Assembly: GCF_030732845.1 (NCBI RefSeq)
Contig: NZ_JASHKA010000003.1
Location: 62,001-126,000 of the forward strand
Length of the DNA: 64,000 nt
Origin: Roseibium sp. MMSF_3544
GTDB taxonomy: Bacteria; Pseudomonadota; Alphaproteobacteria; Rhizobiales; Stappiaceae
Direction: 5' to 3'
Shown: one piece after another, positions 26,672-35,053 of the stretch
Layout of the letters: each line of letters opens with the position of its first letter
Numbering within the stretch: position 1 is the stretch's first letter
Notes under the pieces: generated by a model
What the model was told of the DNA's origin: nothing
Seen by the model: the letters and a program-made list of their open reading frames with translations, nothing else
The model's database searches: none
Made by a program: the position numbers and the translations under genes

Positions 26672-26938
26672 ACGGAACAATACTGCCGTCCCGGACCTTC
26701 CGGCATCCTCTCTTTCTTCTCTAGGAGCGGGATATGTCAGCGGCAATGTCTTTCTTCGTCATCCCGGCCTTGAGCCGGGACCGGGGAGGCACAAACGCAT
26801 CGGCTTTTTATGTTGCCCGAACAACGCACGCCGGTTCCCCGATCCCGGATCTGCGCTTTGCTGCGTCCGGGATGACGATGGAGAGAAAGAGGCAGTTCGG
26901 CTGATGTTTCTTTCTGCTCCTCCTTCCTCTCCCCCACT

Positions 26939-27086
26939 GTCATCCCGGACAAGCGCAGCGAGATCCGGGACCCACTCGTTTCCAGAGCCGTTCGCTGGAG
27001 GGCAGCGAAGCGGACATAACTGCCTGATCTTGCACGCAGACAGGCGAGTAGGCCCCGGATCTGCGCTGACGCTTGTCCGGGGTGAC
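26939..27086. repeat. Palindromic intergenic repeat, type A copy 2
   Basis: It shares GATCCGGGACCCACTCGTTTCC and AGGCGAGTAGGCCCCGGATC with the copies at 16715 and 27374; the central 60 bp vary. Confidence 0.85.
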
Positions 27087-27149
27087 ACCGGTGAGAAAGG
27101 GATAGCCCACCTGATCCGGACCCGGGCGGGATCTTATCCTCAAACCACC

Positions 27150-27254
27150 CTCATCCTGAGGAAGCGCGCAGCGCTGTCTCGAAGGATGGGCCACACATTC
27201 CTGCGCAAGCTGTCCATCCTTCGAGACGGACCTGACGGTCCTCCTCAGGATGAG
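27150..27254. repeat. Palindromic intergenic repeat, type B copy 3
   Basis: It is nearly identical to the 26359 copy in its left half and differs mainly in the central loop and in GGACCTGACGGTCC. Confidence 0.85.
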
Positions 27255-27373
27255 GGTTTGGGGACGAAGGTGACAGCATCAGGGACAGGTTTTCCCGCTG
27301 TCATCCCGGCCACGCGGAGCGCGCGCCGGGACCGGGGAGGCGCAGATCCAGCGGCTTTTCCTCACCTCTCACT

Positions 27374-27521
27374 GTCATCCCGGCCGAGCGCAGCGAGAGC
27401 CGGGACCCACTCGTTTCCAGAGCTCTGCGAAGGGACGCTGAGAAGCGGACACAATCACCCAATGCGGCAAGCTGAAAGGCGAGTAGGCCCCGGATCTGCG
27501 CTGACGCTTGTCCGGGGTGAC
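27374..27521. repeat. Palindromic intergenic repeat, type A copy 3
   Basis: It begins GTCATCCCGGCCGAGCG and ends CTTGTCCGGGGTGACA, 32 nt before the dnaE2 start. Confidence 0.85.
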
Positions 27522-27553
27522 AGCAGGAGGAGGAAGAGGCAGGAGGTTCGCCG

Positions 27554-30500
27554 ATGACCTCCCATGTCTCGCCGGACAGCCTGCACTGGGACATTCCGCG
27601 CTATGCGGAGCTGACCGTGACCTCCAACTTCACCTTCCTGCGCGGGGCCTCTCATCCGGAGGAACTGGTGACCCGGGCTGCCGAACTCGGGCTGGAGGCA
27701 ATTGCGATCACGGACTGGAATTCACTCGCCGGGGTGGTCCGGGCCTATTCGGCCTTGAAGGAAATCCGGCGTGCGGCCAACGAGGAGGGCGTGCCCGTGC
27801 GGTCCCATTCGCAGATCGATGCCTCCTCCCGGCAGCAGACAAACGAGATGCCGCCCCTGCCCATGCCGGAGGTCCTGAAGCTGCCGCGGCTGATCGTCGG
27901 CGCACGGCTGGTGCTGACCGACAGCCCGGTCGACTTTGTCGCCCTGCCGACCAACCGGGCCGCCTATGAGCGGCTCAGCCAGCTTCTGACCCTTGGCAAA
28001 CGGCGCGCAGAAAAAGGCGATTGCCATCTGGAGTTTGAAGATGTCCTGAAATTCTCCGAGGGCCTGATCTTCATCGCCCTGCCCCAGGGCGCTCATGCAC
28101 AAGACGCTTTTTCCAAGACGGCTAAGCATCACCTGCGCACGCTGCGCCAGGAATGCCCGGGTCATGTTTTTCTGGGGGCTGCGCCGCGCTATGACGGCAC
28201 CGACCAGGCCTGGTTCCGAATTTGTGCGAAGGCCGCCCATTCGCTCGCCACGCCCATGGTCGCCGTCGGTGACGTCCTGATGCACCATGCTGGGCGGCGG
28301 CGGCTTGCCGACGTGCTGACATGCCTGCGAGAAGGCTGCACCATCGACGAGATCGGCACCAAAGCACTGCCCAATGGCGAGCGGCGGCTGAAGCCGGCGA
28401 CCGACATGACCCGCCTCTACCGACATCATCCGGCAGCGCTCCGGCGCACGATCGAGATCGCCACGCGCTGCAGCTTCGACCTCTCCGAACTCTCCTATGA
28501 ATATCCGGACGAGATCACCGACGGAGAAGACCCGCAGGACCGGCTGGAGCGGCTGACCTTCGAGGGCCTTGAGATGCGTTATCCCGCCGGGGTGCCGCAG
28601 CACGCACAAGAGCTGGCGCGAAAGGAACTGAGGCTGATCCGGAAGCTCAAGTTCGCCGCCTATTTCCTGACCGTCCACGACATCATCGGCTTTGCCCGCA
28701 GCCGGCATATCCTGTGCCAGGGGCGCGGCTCGGCGGCCAATTCCATCATCTGTTATGCGCTCGGCATCACCGATGTCGGCCCGGAGACGATCACCATGGT
28801 CTCGGAGCGCTTCATCTCCGAACACCGGGGCGAGCCGCCGGATATCGATGTCGATTTCGAACATGAGCGGCGCGAGGAGGTGATCCAGTATGTCTATGAG
28901 AAATATGGCCGCCATCGGGCCGGGCTTTGCGCAACGGTGATCCATTTCCGCACTCGTGCGGCGATCCGAGAAGTCGGCAAGGTGATGGGCCTCAATGCGG
29001 ATGTCACCGCCGCGCTTTCCGGCCAGATCTGGGGCAGCTCCAACAGCGGCCCGGAGGACGCGCGCATGAAGGAGCTGGGGCTGGATCTTTCCAACCGGCG
29101 GGTGGCCCAGACCATCGAACTGATCCGCGAGATCATCGGTTTTCCGCGCCATCTCAGCCAGCATGTCGGCGGTTTCGTGATCACGCAAGGACGGCTGGAC
29201 GCGCTCTGCCCGATCGAGAACGCGGCCATGGAAAACCGCACGGTGATCGAGTGGGACAAGGACGATATCGATGCGCTCGGCATCCTCAAGGTCGACATGC
29301 TCAGCCTTGGCATGCTGACCTGCATCCGCAAGTGCTTCGACCTGATCGAGAGCCATCACGGTGAGGACCTGACCCTCGGCACCGTGCCCCAGAGCGACAC
29401 CGACACCTATGACATGCTGTGCAAGGCCGATGCGATCGGCGTCTTTCAGGTGGAGAGCCGGGCGCAGATGAACTTCCTGCCGCGCATGCTCCCGCGAGAA
29501 TTCTATGATCTCGTCATCGAGGTGGCGATTGTGCGTCCCGGCCCGATCCAGGGCGGCATGGTGCACCCCTATATCAACCGCCGCCAGGGCAAGGAGCCGG
29601 TCTCCTTCCCGTCCAAGGAACTGGAGGAGGTGCTCGGCAAGACGCTCGGCGTGCCGCTCTTTCAGGAACAGGCCATGCAGATCGCCGTCGTGGCCGCCGG
29701 TTTCACCCCGTCGGAAGCCGACAAGCTGCGCCGGTCCATGGCGACCTTCCGGCGCATGGGCACGATCGGCCAGCTCCGGGAAAAATTCATTTCCGGCATG
29801 CTCAAGCGCGGCTACGAGCTGGAGTTCGCCCAGAACTGCTTCGGCCAGATCGAGGGCTTCGGCGAATATGGTTTTCCGGAAAGCCACGCGGCGGCCTTTG
29901 CCATGCTTGCCTATGTCTCGGCCTACCTCAAATGCCATTACCCGGCCGAGTTCGCCTGCGCGCTCTTGAATTCCCAGCCGATGGGCTTTTATGCCCCGGC
30001 GCAGATCGTGCGCGATGCACGCGAGCACCAGGTCGAAGTCCGGCCGATCTGCGTCAATCAGAGCCTTTGGGACAACACTCTGGAGCGGCGCAGTGACGGT
30101 GCGCTGGCACTTCGTCTCGGGTTCCGGCAGATCAAGGGCATGCGCGAGGAGGATGCCGACTGGATCGTGGCGGCGCGCGGCAACGGCTACCCGGACACCG
30201 AGACACTATGGCTTCGCACCGGCGTGCCACCGGCGACCCTGGAGCGCCTTGCCGAGGCCGATGCCTTTGCCGGCATGGGGCTCGGCCGCCGGGACGCACT
30301 CTGGCAGGTGAAGACCATCCGCAGTCCGAAGCCGCTGCCGCTTTTCAACGACCCGATCGACGGCGAGGCGATCTTCGAGCCGGATGTCCTCCTGCCCGCC
30401 ATGCATCTCGGTCAGGAGGTGGTGGAGGATTATCTGTCCACCCGGTTGACCCTGCGCGCCCATCCGATGGAGCTGCTGCGCCCGCATATCCCGCATCTCA

Positions 30501-30943
30501 CGCCCCACGACCGGCTGGCGCGGCTCACCCCTTACGAGGCCCGGCGGGTTTCCGTTGCCGGCCTCGTCATCACCCGCCAGCGCCCCGGCACGGCCTCGGG
30601 CGTCATCTTCATCACGCTGGAAGACGAGACCGGGGTCTCCAACGTGGTCGTCTGGCCGAAGATGTATGAAAAATACCGCGCCGCCGTCATTGGCGGGCGG
30701 CTCCTGAAAGTCACCGGACGGCTGGAGCGCGAGGGCATCGTCGTCCACCTGATCGCCGATCACATTGAAGACTATTCCAACCGCCTCGCCCTTCTCGGCC
30801 ACCCCAATGACGAGGTGCTCGGCCAGATGACGGGCAAGACCGACGAAGTGCCGGTGCATCTCAAATCAGACGCGCCGAAACCCCGCGCCATGCATCCGCG
30901 CGAGCAGGCGAAGAAGCTGTTCCCGAGCCGGGATTTTCATTGA
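27554..30943 (+). CDS. dnaE2: DnaE2, error-prone DNA polymerase III alpha-type subunit
   Basis: The 1129-residue C-family polymerase is of usual DnaE2 length. The N-terminal PHP domain starts YAELTVTSNFTFLRGASHPE, where the first PHP histidines are replaced by Thr, as often seen in DnaE2. The catalytic palm carries PPDIDVDFEHERREE (about residue 430) and KVDMLSLG (about 580). A C-terminal OB fold follows (VSVAGLVITRQRPGTASGVI, about 995-1060), and the protein ends FPSRDFH. It performs SOS-induced translesion synthesis with ImuA/ImuB. A purine-rich tract with AGGAGG lies just ahead of ATG 27554. The repeat spacer separates it from its partners. Confidence 0.95.
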   Translation: MTSHVSPDSLHWDIPRYAELTVTSNFTFLRGASHPEELVTRAAELGLEAIAITDWNSLAGVVRAYSALKEIRRAANEEGVPVRSHSQIDASSRQQTNEMPPLPMPEVLKLPRLIVGARLVLTDSPVDFVALPTNRAAYERLSQLLTLGKRRAEKGDCHLEFEDVLKFSEGLIFIALPQGAHAQDAFSKTAKHHLRTLRQECPGHVFLGAAPRYDGTDQAWFRICAKAAHSLATPMVAVGDVLMHHAGRRRLADVLTCLREGCTIDEIGTKALPNGERRLKPATDMTRLYRHHPAALRRTIEIATRCSFDLSELSYEYPDEITDGEDPQDRLERLTFEGLEMRYPAGVPQHAQELARKELRLIRKLKFAAYFLTVHDIIGFARSRHILCQGRGSAANSIICYALGITDVGPETITMVSERFISEHRGEPPDIDVDFEHERREEVIQYVYEKYGRHRAGLCATVIHFRTRAAIREVGKVMGLNADVTAALSGQIWGSSNSGPEDARMKELGLDLSNRRVAQTIELIREIIGFPRHLSQHVGGFVITQGRLDALCPIENAAMENRTVIEWDKDDIDALGILKVDMLSLGMLTCIRKCFDLIESHHGEDLTLGTVPQSDTDTYDMLCKADAIGVFQVESRAQMNFLPRMLPREFYDLVIEVAIVRPGPIQGGMVHPYINRRQGKEPVSFPSKELEEVLGKTLGVPLFQEQAMQIAVVAAGFTPSEADKLRRSMATFRRMGTIGQLREKFISGMLKRGYELEFAQNCFGQIEGFGEYGFPESHAAAFAMLAYVSAYLKCHYPAEFACALLNSQPMGFYAPAQIVRDAREHQVEVRPICVNQSLWDNTLERRSDGALALRLGFRQIKGMREEDADWIVAARGNGYPDTETLWLRTGVPPATLERLAEADAFAGMGLGRRDALWQVKTIRSPKPLPLFNDPIDGEAIFEPDVLLPAMHLGQEVVEDYLSTRLTLRAHPMELLRPHIPHLTPHDRLARLTPYEARRVSVAGLVITRQRPGTASGVIFITLEDETGVSNVVVWPKMYEKYRAAVIGGRLLKVTGRLEREGIVVHLIADHIEDYSNRLALLGHPNDEVLGQMTGKTDEVPVHLKSDAPKPRAMHPREQAKKLFPSRDFH

Positions 30944-30961
30944 GCCCTTACCCCAAAGCCT

Positions 30962-31873
30962 TCATGTCGTCATGCCGGGGATCTGACGAAAGCCGGTCTC
31001 CAGCGCTTCTATGAAGGCAGACAGCCTGCGCGGCTGCCGCCGGGCCGGAAGATAAGCAAGGTTCACGTCAAGCGTCGCAGCTCGCCAATCGGGGAGAAGG
31101 TCAACGAGAGTCCCGTTCTCCAGTTCCTCGGCAACGAACCAGCGTGGCAAAACGGCTGCACCGAGGCCTGATTGAACCGCTCGTTTCAAAGACATGATGT
31201 TGTTGGTTGCGAGACTTGACGTTGCTGCGAGTTCGCAACGCTCGCCTTCAGAATGCGCCAGTCCGATCTTCGCTCCTTCGAACGGGGTGAGCGTCACGAA
31301 TGGAAGCTTCTCTGCTGCCTCTGGCGTGGGCGCCTCCAGCCGCGCCGAGATCTGTGGCGTACCGACAATCAGTCTTTCAACTTGTCCCAGACGCCGCACG
31401 ATCAGGCTTTCGTCAGGGACCGGTCCGACCTTAATCCAGCAATCGCACCCGACCTCGGCAAACCGGATGGCCTCGTCTTCCAGGCGCCAGTTCAGCACGA
31501 CATTCGGATTTGCGACCTGAAATCCGATGGCTATGTCCGCCAGGTGAAGCTGACCCAAAGCGACAGGCGCAACCACCCTGAGCGGTCCTCTCACAACCTC
31601 CGCATCACTCGTATGCCGTTCCTCCAACGCATCCCAGCGGGAGATCAACGCACGCGCATCAGACAAAACGTCCAGCCCTGCTTCCGTCAGAGCCAGAGAG
31701 TGGGTCGTACGCCGGATCAACTGAGCACCAAGACGCTCTTCGAGGTCCTTGAGCTGCCGGCTTGCCGATCCCTGGGACATTCCAAGATCGCGGGCAGCGC
31801 TGCTTATCGTTCCCCGTTCGGCAATGCGAACGAAGGTTTCCAGAAGAGCGAGGCGGTCGAGTGGTTTGCTCAT
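30962..31873 (-). CDS. LysR-family transcriptional regulator
   Basis: The 303-residue regulator has the HTH in TISSAARDLGMSQGSASRQL (about 22-41) and an effector domain with LRVVAPVALGQLHLADIAIG; it resembles the AaeR/DsdC-like LysR branch that acts on oxidoreductase neighbours. ATG 31873 (MSKPLDRL) is preferred over a start six codons upstream. It is divergent from the aldo-keto reductase gene across 100 bp and converges with dnaE2 at 18 bp. Confidence 0.88.
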   Translation of the reverse strand: MSKPLDRLALLETFVRIAERGTISSAARDLGMSQGSASRQLKDLEERLGAQLIRRTTHSLALTEAGLDVLSDARALISRWDALEERHTSDAEVVRGPLRVVAPVALGQLHLADIAIGFQVANPNVVLNWRLEDEAIRFAEVGCDCWIKVGPVPDESLIVRRLGQVERLIVGTPQISARLEAPTPEAAEKLPFVTLTPFEGAKIGLAHSEGERCELAATSSLATNNIMSLKRAVQSGLGAAVLPRWFVAEELENGTLVDLLPDWRAATLDVNLAYLPARRQPRRLSAFIEALETGFRQIPGMTT

Positions 31874-31973
31874 GCATAATACAAATAACAAATAGCCTTA
31901 TAAATTGTCTACAGAATATTTACCGACACGGCCATCTTGATCCCGACGACAACAGTCAAACCTGGAGATCAAA

Positions 31974-32741
31974 ATGACCGACATGACTTACACCCTTGGC
32001 AACGAGCTGACAGTGAACCGTCTGGGTTACGGCGCGATGCGCCTGACAGGGCAACCGGGCAATTTCGGCCCTTTCCCGAACTGGGATCAGGGCGTAGCGC
32101 TCCTGAGACGGGCCGCCGACCTCGGCATCAATTTCTTCGACAGCGCCTGGGCCTATGGACCGGAATTTGCCGACAGGATCGTCGGTGAAGCGCTCGAAGG
32201 CCGTGAGGTCGTCCTGGCCACAAAAGGTGGCGTGGACAAGCCCGAGCCCGGCCGCATTATCGTCGACGGCAGCCGCGACGCGCTGATGCGGCAGATCGAT
32301 CGCGCGCTCATAAATTTGCGCCGCGACCGCATTGATCTCTTTCAGCTTCATCGGGTGGATCCACAGACACCGATCGAGGCGTCGGTCGCTGCGCTCGCCG
32401 AAGCGCAGGCCGATGGTCGCATTGGCCAAATCGGTCTCTCCAACGTCACCCGTTCCCAATTGGAGAGCGCTCTTTCGGTCGCACCAATTGCAAGCGTTCA
32501 AAACCGCTTCAACATGCAGGAAACAGAAGCAGAGGATCTGGTCGACTTCACGGCCGAAAAGGGGATCGCGTTCATTCCCTATGGTCCGCTCGGAGCCAAT
32601 CCGATGCAGCAAGGGGCCAAACTCGCACCTCGCGAGGCAATTGCCTGGCTGCTCGCCCGCTCCCCCAACATCGTCGTTATCCCCGGTACCACCTCCATCA
32701 AACATCTTGAGGAGAACTGGAGCGCCTGGGATCTCGTTTGA
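31974..32741 (+). CDS. Aldo/keto reductase
   Basis: The 255-residue protein is a short AKR. The catalytic tetrad is visible: Asp and Tyr in NFFDSAWAYGPEF, Lys in LATKGG, and His in LFQLHRVD. GLSNV and the NADPH-binding segment NIVVIPGTTSIKHLEEN near the C terminus complete the fold. It likely reduces a carbonyl compound with NADPH. It starts a three-gene cluster with a VOC protein and a small membrane protein, under the divergent LysR. Confidence 0.9.
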   Translation: MTDMTYTLGNELTVNRLGYGAMRLTGQPGNFGPFPNWDQGVALLRRAADLGINFFDSAWAYGPEFADRIVGEALEGREVVLATKGGVDKPEPGRIIVDGSRDALMRQIDRALINLRRDRIDLFQLHRVDPQTPIEASVAALAEAQADGRIGQIGLSNVTRSQLESALSVAPIASVQNRFNMQETEAEDLVDFTAEKGIAFIPYGPLGANPMQQGAKLAPREAIAWLLARSPNIVVIPGTTSIKHLEENWSAWDLV

Positions 32742-32765
32742 CGCAATCGAAAAAGGAACAGAACA

Positions 32766-33206
32766 ATGACCTCCATCTTGAATGCCGCCCTTGTTGAGCA
32801 CGTCATGCTCGGGACTGCTGACTATGACGCGACACTTGCCTGGTGGACCGAAAAGCTCGGATTTAAAATCGAAATTGAGTGGACCGTCCCCGCGTTTCCA
32901 GGCCTACGCCTCGCCTATCTGACAAAGAACGGATTTCGTCTTGAAGTGGTTGGCAATCCAGATCGTTTTCAGCAAAGAACAGCGCCCGATGGCATCGAGC
33001 AACATCTTGCAGACAGCGGTTTCAGCCACCTTGCCTTCAAGGTCGAAGATGTGGATGCCGTCATGGCCGAACTTGACGCTAAGGGCGTTGCCCCCTTTCT
33101 GCCTGCAACGAGCTTTGCAGACGTGGGCCGCCGGGTCGCGTTCGTCCGGGACGATCAGGGCAACGTAATAGAATTTGCCGCCGATCTTGCCCGGGAGGCA
33201 GCGTGA
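32766..33206 (+). CDS. VOC/glyoxalase-fold protein
   Basis: The 146-residue protein has two beta-alpha-beta-beta-beta modules (VEHVMLGTADYDATLAWWTE, then FSHLAFKVEDVDAVMAEL and VAFVRDDQGNVIEFAADL). Candidate metal ligands are His in VEHVM, His in FSHLAF and Glu in NVIEFA. Family members include glyoxalases, dioxygenases and resistance proteins; the role is unclear. Gap to the AKR gene is 24 bp and to the next gene 1 bp. Confidence 0.85.
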   Translation: MTSILNAALVEHVMLGTADYDATLAWWTEKLGFKIEIEWTVPAFPGLRLAYLTKNGFRLEVVGNPDRFQQRTAPDGIEQHLADSGFSHLAFKVEDVDAVMAELDAKGVAPFLPATSFADVGRRVAFVRDDQGNVIEFAADLAREAA

Positions 33207-33207
33207 T

Positions 33208-33423
33208 ATGTCTGGCCCGAACAAAAACAGAATGGCGCTCCTCACATGGGCCGTCGTCTACCCGCTGATCACTTCTCTGCTTGCGGTTCTGGAGCCGTTT
33301 CTTGCCGGTGTGCCCATGCCAATCAGATCGTTTGTGCTGACACTCATAATGGTTCCAACCATGGTCTATCTCATCATGCCAACGGCAACTTCAAAGCTGA
33401 GTGCATGGCTGAACCCGAACTGA
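33208..33423 (+). CDS. Small two-helix membrane protein resembling the COG3224 C-terminal tail
   Basis: The 71-residue protein has two predicted membrane helices (LLTWAVVYPLITSLLAVLEP and FVLTLIMVPTMVYLIMPTAT). The pattern matches the membrane tail found at the C terminus of COG3224 ABM-type proteins, but no ABM domain is attached. ATG 33208 follows the VOC stop by one base, with GGGAGG 9 nt upstream. The role is unknown, possibly membrane anchoring of a partner. Confidence 0.7.
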   Translation: MSGPNKNRMALLTWAVVYPLITSLLAVLEPFLAGVPMPIRSFVLTLIMVPTMVYLIMPTATSKLSAWLNPN

Positions 33424-33459
33424 CTCCGAAGCTAACAAGACAGACCGCTGCAACCTCTC

Positions 33460-33497
33460 AAATCCCGGCAAGGAAGTTCATTCCAAGCCGGGATTTT
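33460..33497 (+). terminator. Intrinsic terminator after the AKR cluster
   Basis: Stem AAATCCCGGC/GCCGGGATTT (10 bp, perfect) with a 17-nt loop, followed by a T, lies 36 nt past the small membrane protein stop. Confidence 0.7.
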
Positions 33498-33503
33498 CGT
33501 TGA
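33468..33503 (+). pseudogene. Possible remnant of a dnaE2 3' end
   Basis: In one frame the DNA reads ARKFIPSRDFR followed by TGA, close to the true DnaE2 ending (KKLFPSRDFH) 2.5 kb upstream. Over the last 33 nt 25 bases agree, and GAGCCGGGATTTTC-type sequence is almost identical. It coincides with the right arm of the terminator hairpin, so coincidence is a real alternative. Confidence 0.3.
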
Positions 33504-33602
33504 AGAGAAAACGGTAAAGACAGGTCGAAAAGTTTCTGCCGCTGTTCCCGTGCAACGTCATGAATTGACGTCCGGCAGCGGCCAACGTGCTTCAAATGAC
33601 CT

Positions 33603-33643
33603 AAGGTAAAAATTTTTGCATTCGTATGCAAACATGTTACCTT
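33603..33643. promoter_or_regulatory. Nested palindrome upstream of the sugar ABC operon
   Basis: The inner palindrome TTTGCAT-TCGT-ATGCAAA (33615-33632) is nested in outer AAGGTAA/TTACCTT arms (33603-33609, 33637-33643). It lies 50 bp upstream of the substrate-binding-protein start, where a LacI- or AraC-type operator would sit. Confidence 0.6.
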
Positions 33644-33692
33644 ACCCTCGGGCAATGCGGTCAACGCACGATCCCTGGGAGGAAACTGAACA

Positions 33693-35012
33693 ATGAAGAG
33701 ACGCACATTTCTTGCGGCCGTGGCGGCTGCGGGCCTGGCATGCAGTGCACTTCAGGCGATGGCCGAGGACTTGCCGTACGGCCTGACCGCCGGCAAGCCT
33801 TATGAAGGCACCAAGCTGAACATTCTGAGCGTGGTCACACCACAGTTCGACGGACTGATGCTTCGAGACAATGAGTTTACCGACCTCACCGGAATTGAAA
33901 CGGAATGGACCTTCATTCCCTTCGGCAGCCTTCAGGAAAAGATCAACGCCGAGGGCATAGCCGCAAACGGCACCTTCGATGTGGTCAATTACCTCGACAG
34001 CTGGGGACCGCCGAACGCACACTGGCTGATGCCGATCGACGAACTGATGGCCAAGGACGGCATCTCGATGGATCGCTACCCGGCAGCCTTCGCGCGTTCC
34101 GCACAGTTCGAGGGCAAGACGCTCGGCTTCCCGCTGCGCGCCCACCCTCAGCTCATGTTCTACCGCAAAGACCTGATCCCGGAACCGCCCAAGACCTGGG
34201 AAGACGTGGTTCGCATCGGCAAGGAGCTGAAAGAGAGCCACCCGGATATCGCGCCGCTCGCGCTTTATTTCAACAATGACGGCAACCGGCAGAACCTGTT
34301 CATCTGGCTGAACTTCCTGTGGGCCGCCGGAGGCGATGTCTTCAATGACGACTGCACGCCCGCCTGGACGAGCGAAGAAGCGTTGAAGGCGACCGAGGAC
34401 TACATCGCGCTTCACACTGTGCACGAAGTCACCAATTCGAACTCGGTCGCCTTCGTGGAACAGGATGCACGCCAGTCGTTCATGCAGGGCAAATCCGCGA
34501 TGATCCCTGTCTGGTGGTGGGCCTATTCGGGCTTCTATAATCCGGACTCCAGCACGCTGACCAAGGATCAAGTCGCATTCGCCGGTATGCCGTCTTACCA
34601 GGGGACAACCAAGACCTACGCGATTTCCATGCCGTTCTCGATTTCCGAATATTCGAAAAACAAGGACGCTGCCTGGGAATTCATGAAGTGGCTGTCGAAC
34701 CCGGACATGGACAAAGCCAATGCTGTTGAGCGCGAAGTTGCGGGCAAGCCCATCGTCAACAACGTGGTCACACACATTTCCTCATTGCAGGATTCGGACG
34801 TGAACGCTGCCAATGACGGCATCCAGGCCGCAGCATGGGATTCGCTAAAAGAATCCGACATCATGCCTCAGATCGCTGAGTGGCCGGAAGTCGGCGACCT
34901 GCTTTCGGCGGCGATCGCGGAAGCCGCTTCTGGTGGAGACGTTCGCGAGCTGATGACCGGTGCCGCCGATCAGGCGACGCGGGTTCTTCGCCGCTCAGGC
35001 TGCATCCAGTAA
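33693..35012 (+). CDS. ABC transporter substrate-binding protein, carbohydrate type (family 1)
   Basis: The 439-residue periplasmic protein has a signal peptide (MKRRTFLAAVAAAGLACSAL, cleavage after AMA) with a twin basic start. The mature part has the extracellular-solute-binding family 1 pattern (KLNILSVVTPQFDGLM, GFPLRAHPQLMFYRKDLIPE, TYAISMPFSISEYSKNKDAA). It delivers an oligosaccharide or polyol to the permeases encoded next. GGGAGGAAA precedes ATG 33693. A terminator hairpin follows, which would raise its expression over the membrane parts. Confidence 0.9.
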   Translation: MKRRTFLAAVAAAGLACSALQAMAEDLPYGLTAGKPYEGTKLNILSVVTPQFDGLMLRDNEFTDLTGIETEWTFIPFGSLQEKINAEGIAANGTFDVVNYLDSWGPPNAHWLMPIDELMAKDGISMDRYPAAFARSAQFEGKTLGFPLRAHPQLMFYRKDLIPEPPKTWEDVVRIGKELKESHPDIAPLALYFNNDGNRQNLFIWLNFLWAAGGDVFNDDCTPAWTSEEALKATEDYIALHTVHEVTNSNSVAFVEQDARQSFMQGKSAMIPVWWWAYSGFYNPDSSTLTKDQVAFAGMPSYQGTTKTYAISMPFSISEYSKNKDAAWEFMKWLSNPDMDKANAVEREVAGKPIVNNVVTHISSLQDSDVNAANDGIQAAAWDSLKESDIMPQIAEWPEVGDLLSAAIAEAASGGDVRELMTGAADQATRVLRRSGCIQ

Positions 35013-35020
35013 GGACCAGG

Positions 35021-35050
35021 GCCCCTTCCAGTCATTGGGAGGGGCTTTTT
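35021..35050 (+). terminator. Intra-operon terminator/attenuator between binding protein and permease
   Basis: GCCCCTTCC (35021-35029) pairs with GGGAGGGGC (35037-35045) with one G-U pair and a 7-nt loop, followed by TTTTT. The right arm contains the GGGAGG that serves as the permease ribosome-binding site. Partial termination here fits the usual excess of binding protein. Confidence 0.7.
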
Positions 35051-35053
35051 CCC

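Larger units (their letters stand above)
26215..27553. other. 1.34-kb repeat-filled spacer splitting the imuB-dnaE2 cassette
   Basis: No credible gene is present. The space holds type B (26359-26462, 27150-27254), type C (26532-26671) and type A (26939-27086, 27374-27521) palindromic units. It also holds partial copies starting TCATCCCGGCC at about 26759 and 27300, and one near 26836-26878. A 491-codon open frame through it is made of repeat sequence and is rejected. Transcription from imuB into dnaE2 would have to pass many hairpins. Confidence 0.85.

Noticed and set aside
26359..27521. Clustered repeats taken as a possible CRISPR array
   Set aside because: Units are 100-150 bp palindromes with irregular spacing and no uniform short repeat/spacer pattern.
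26082..27557. 491-codon open frame across the imuB-dnaE2 spacer
   Set aside because: It overlaps imuB and is made of repeat units; the translated repeats recur without coding constraint.
27722..30028. 768-codon open frame opposite dnaE2
   Set aside because: It is antisense to dnaE2; long antisense frames are common in GC-rich DNA.
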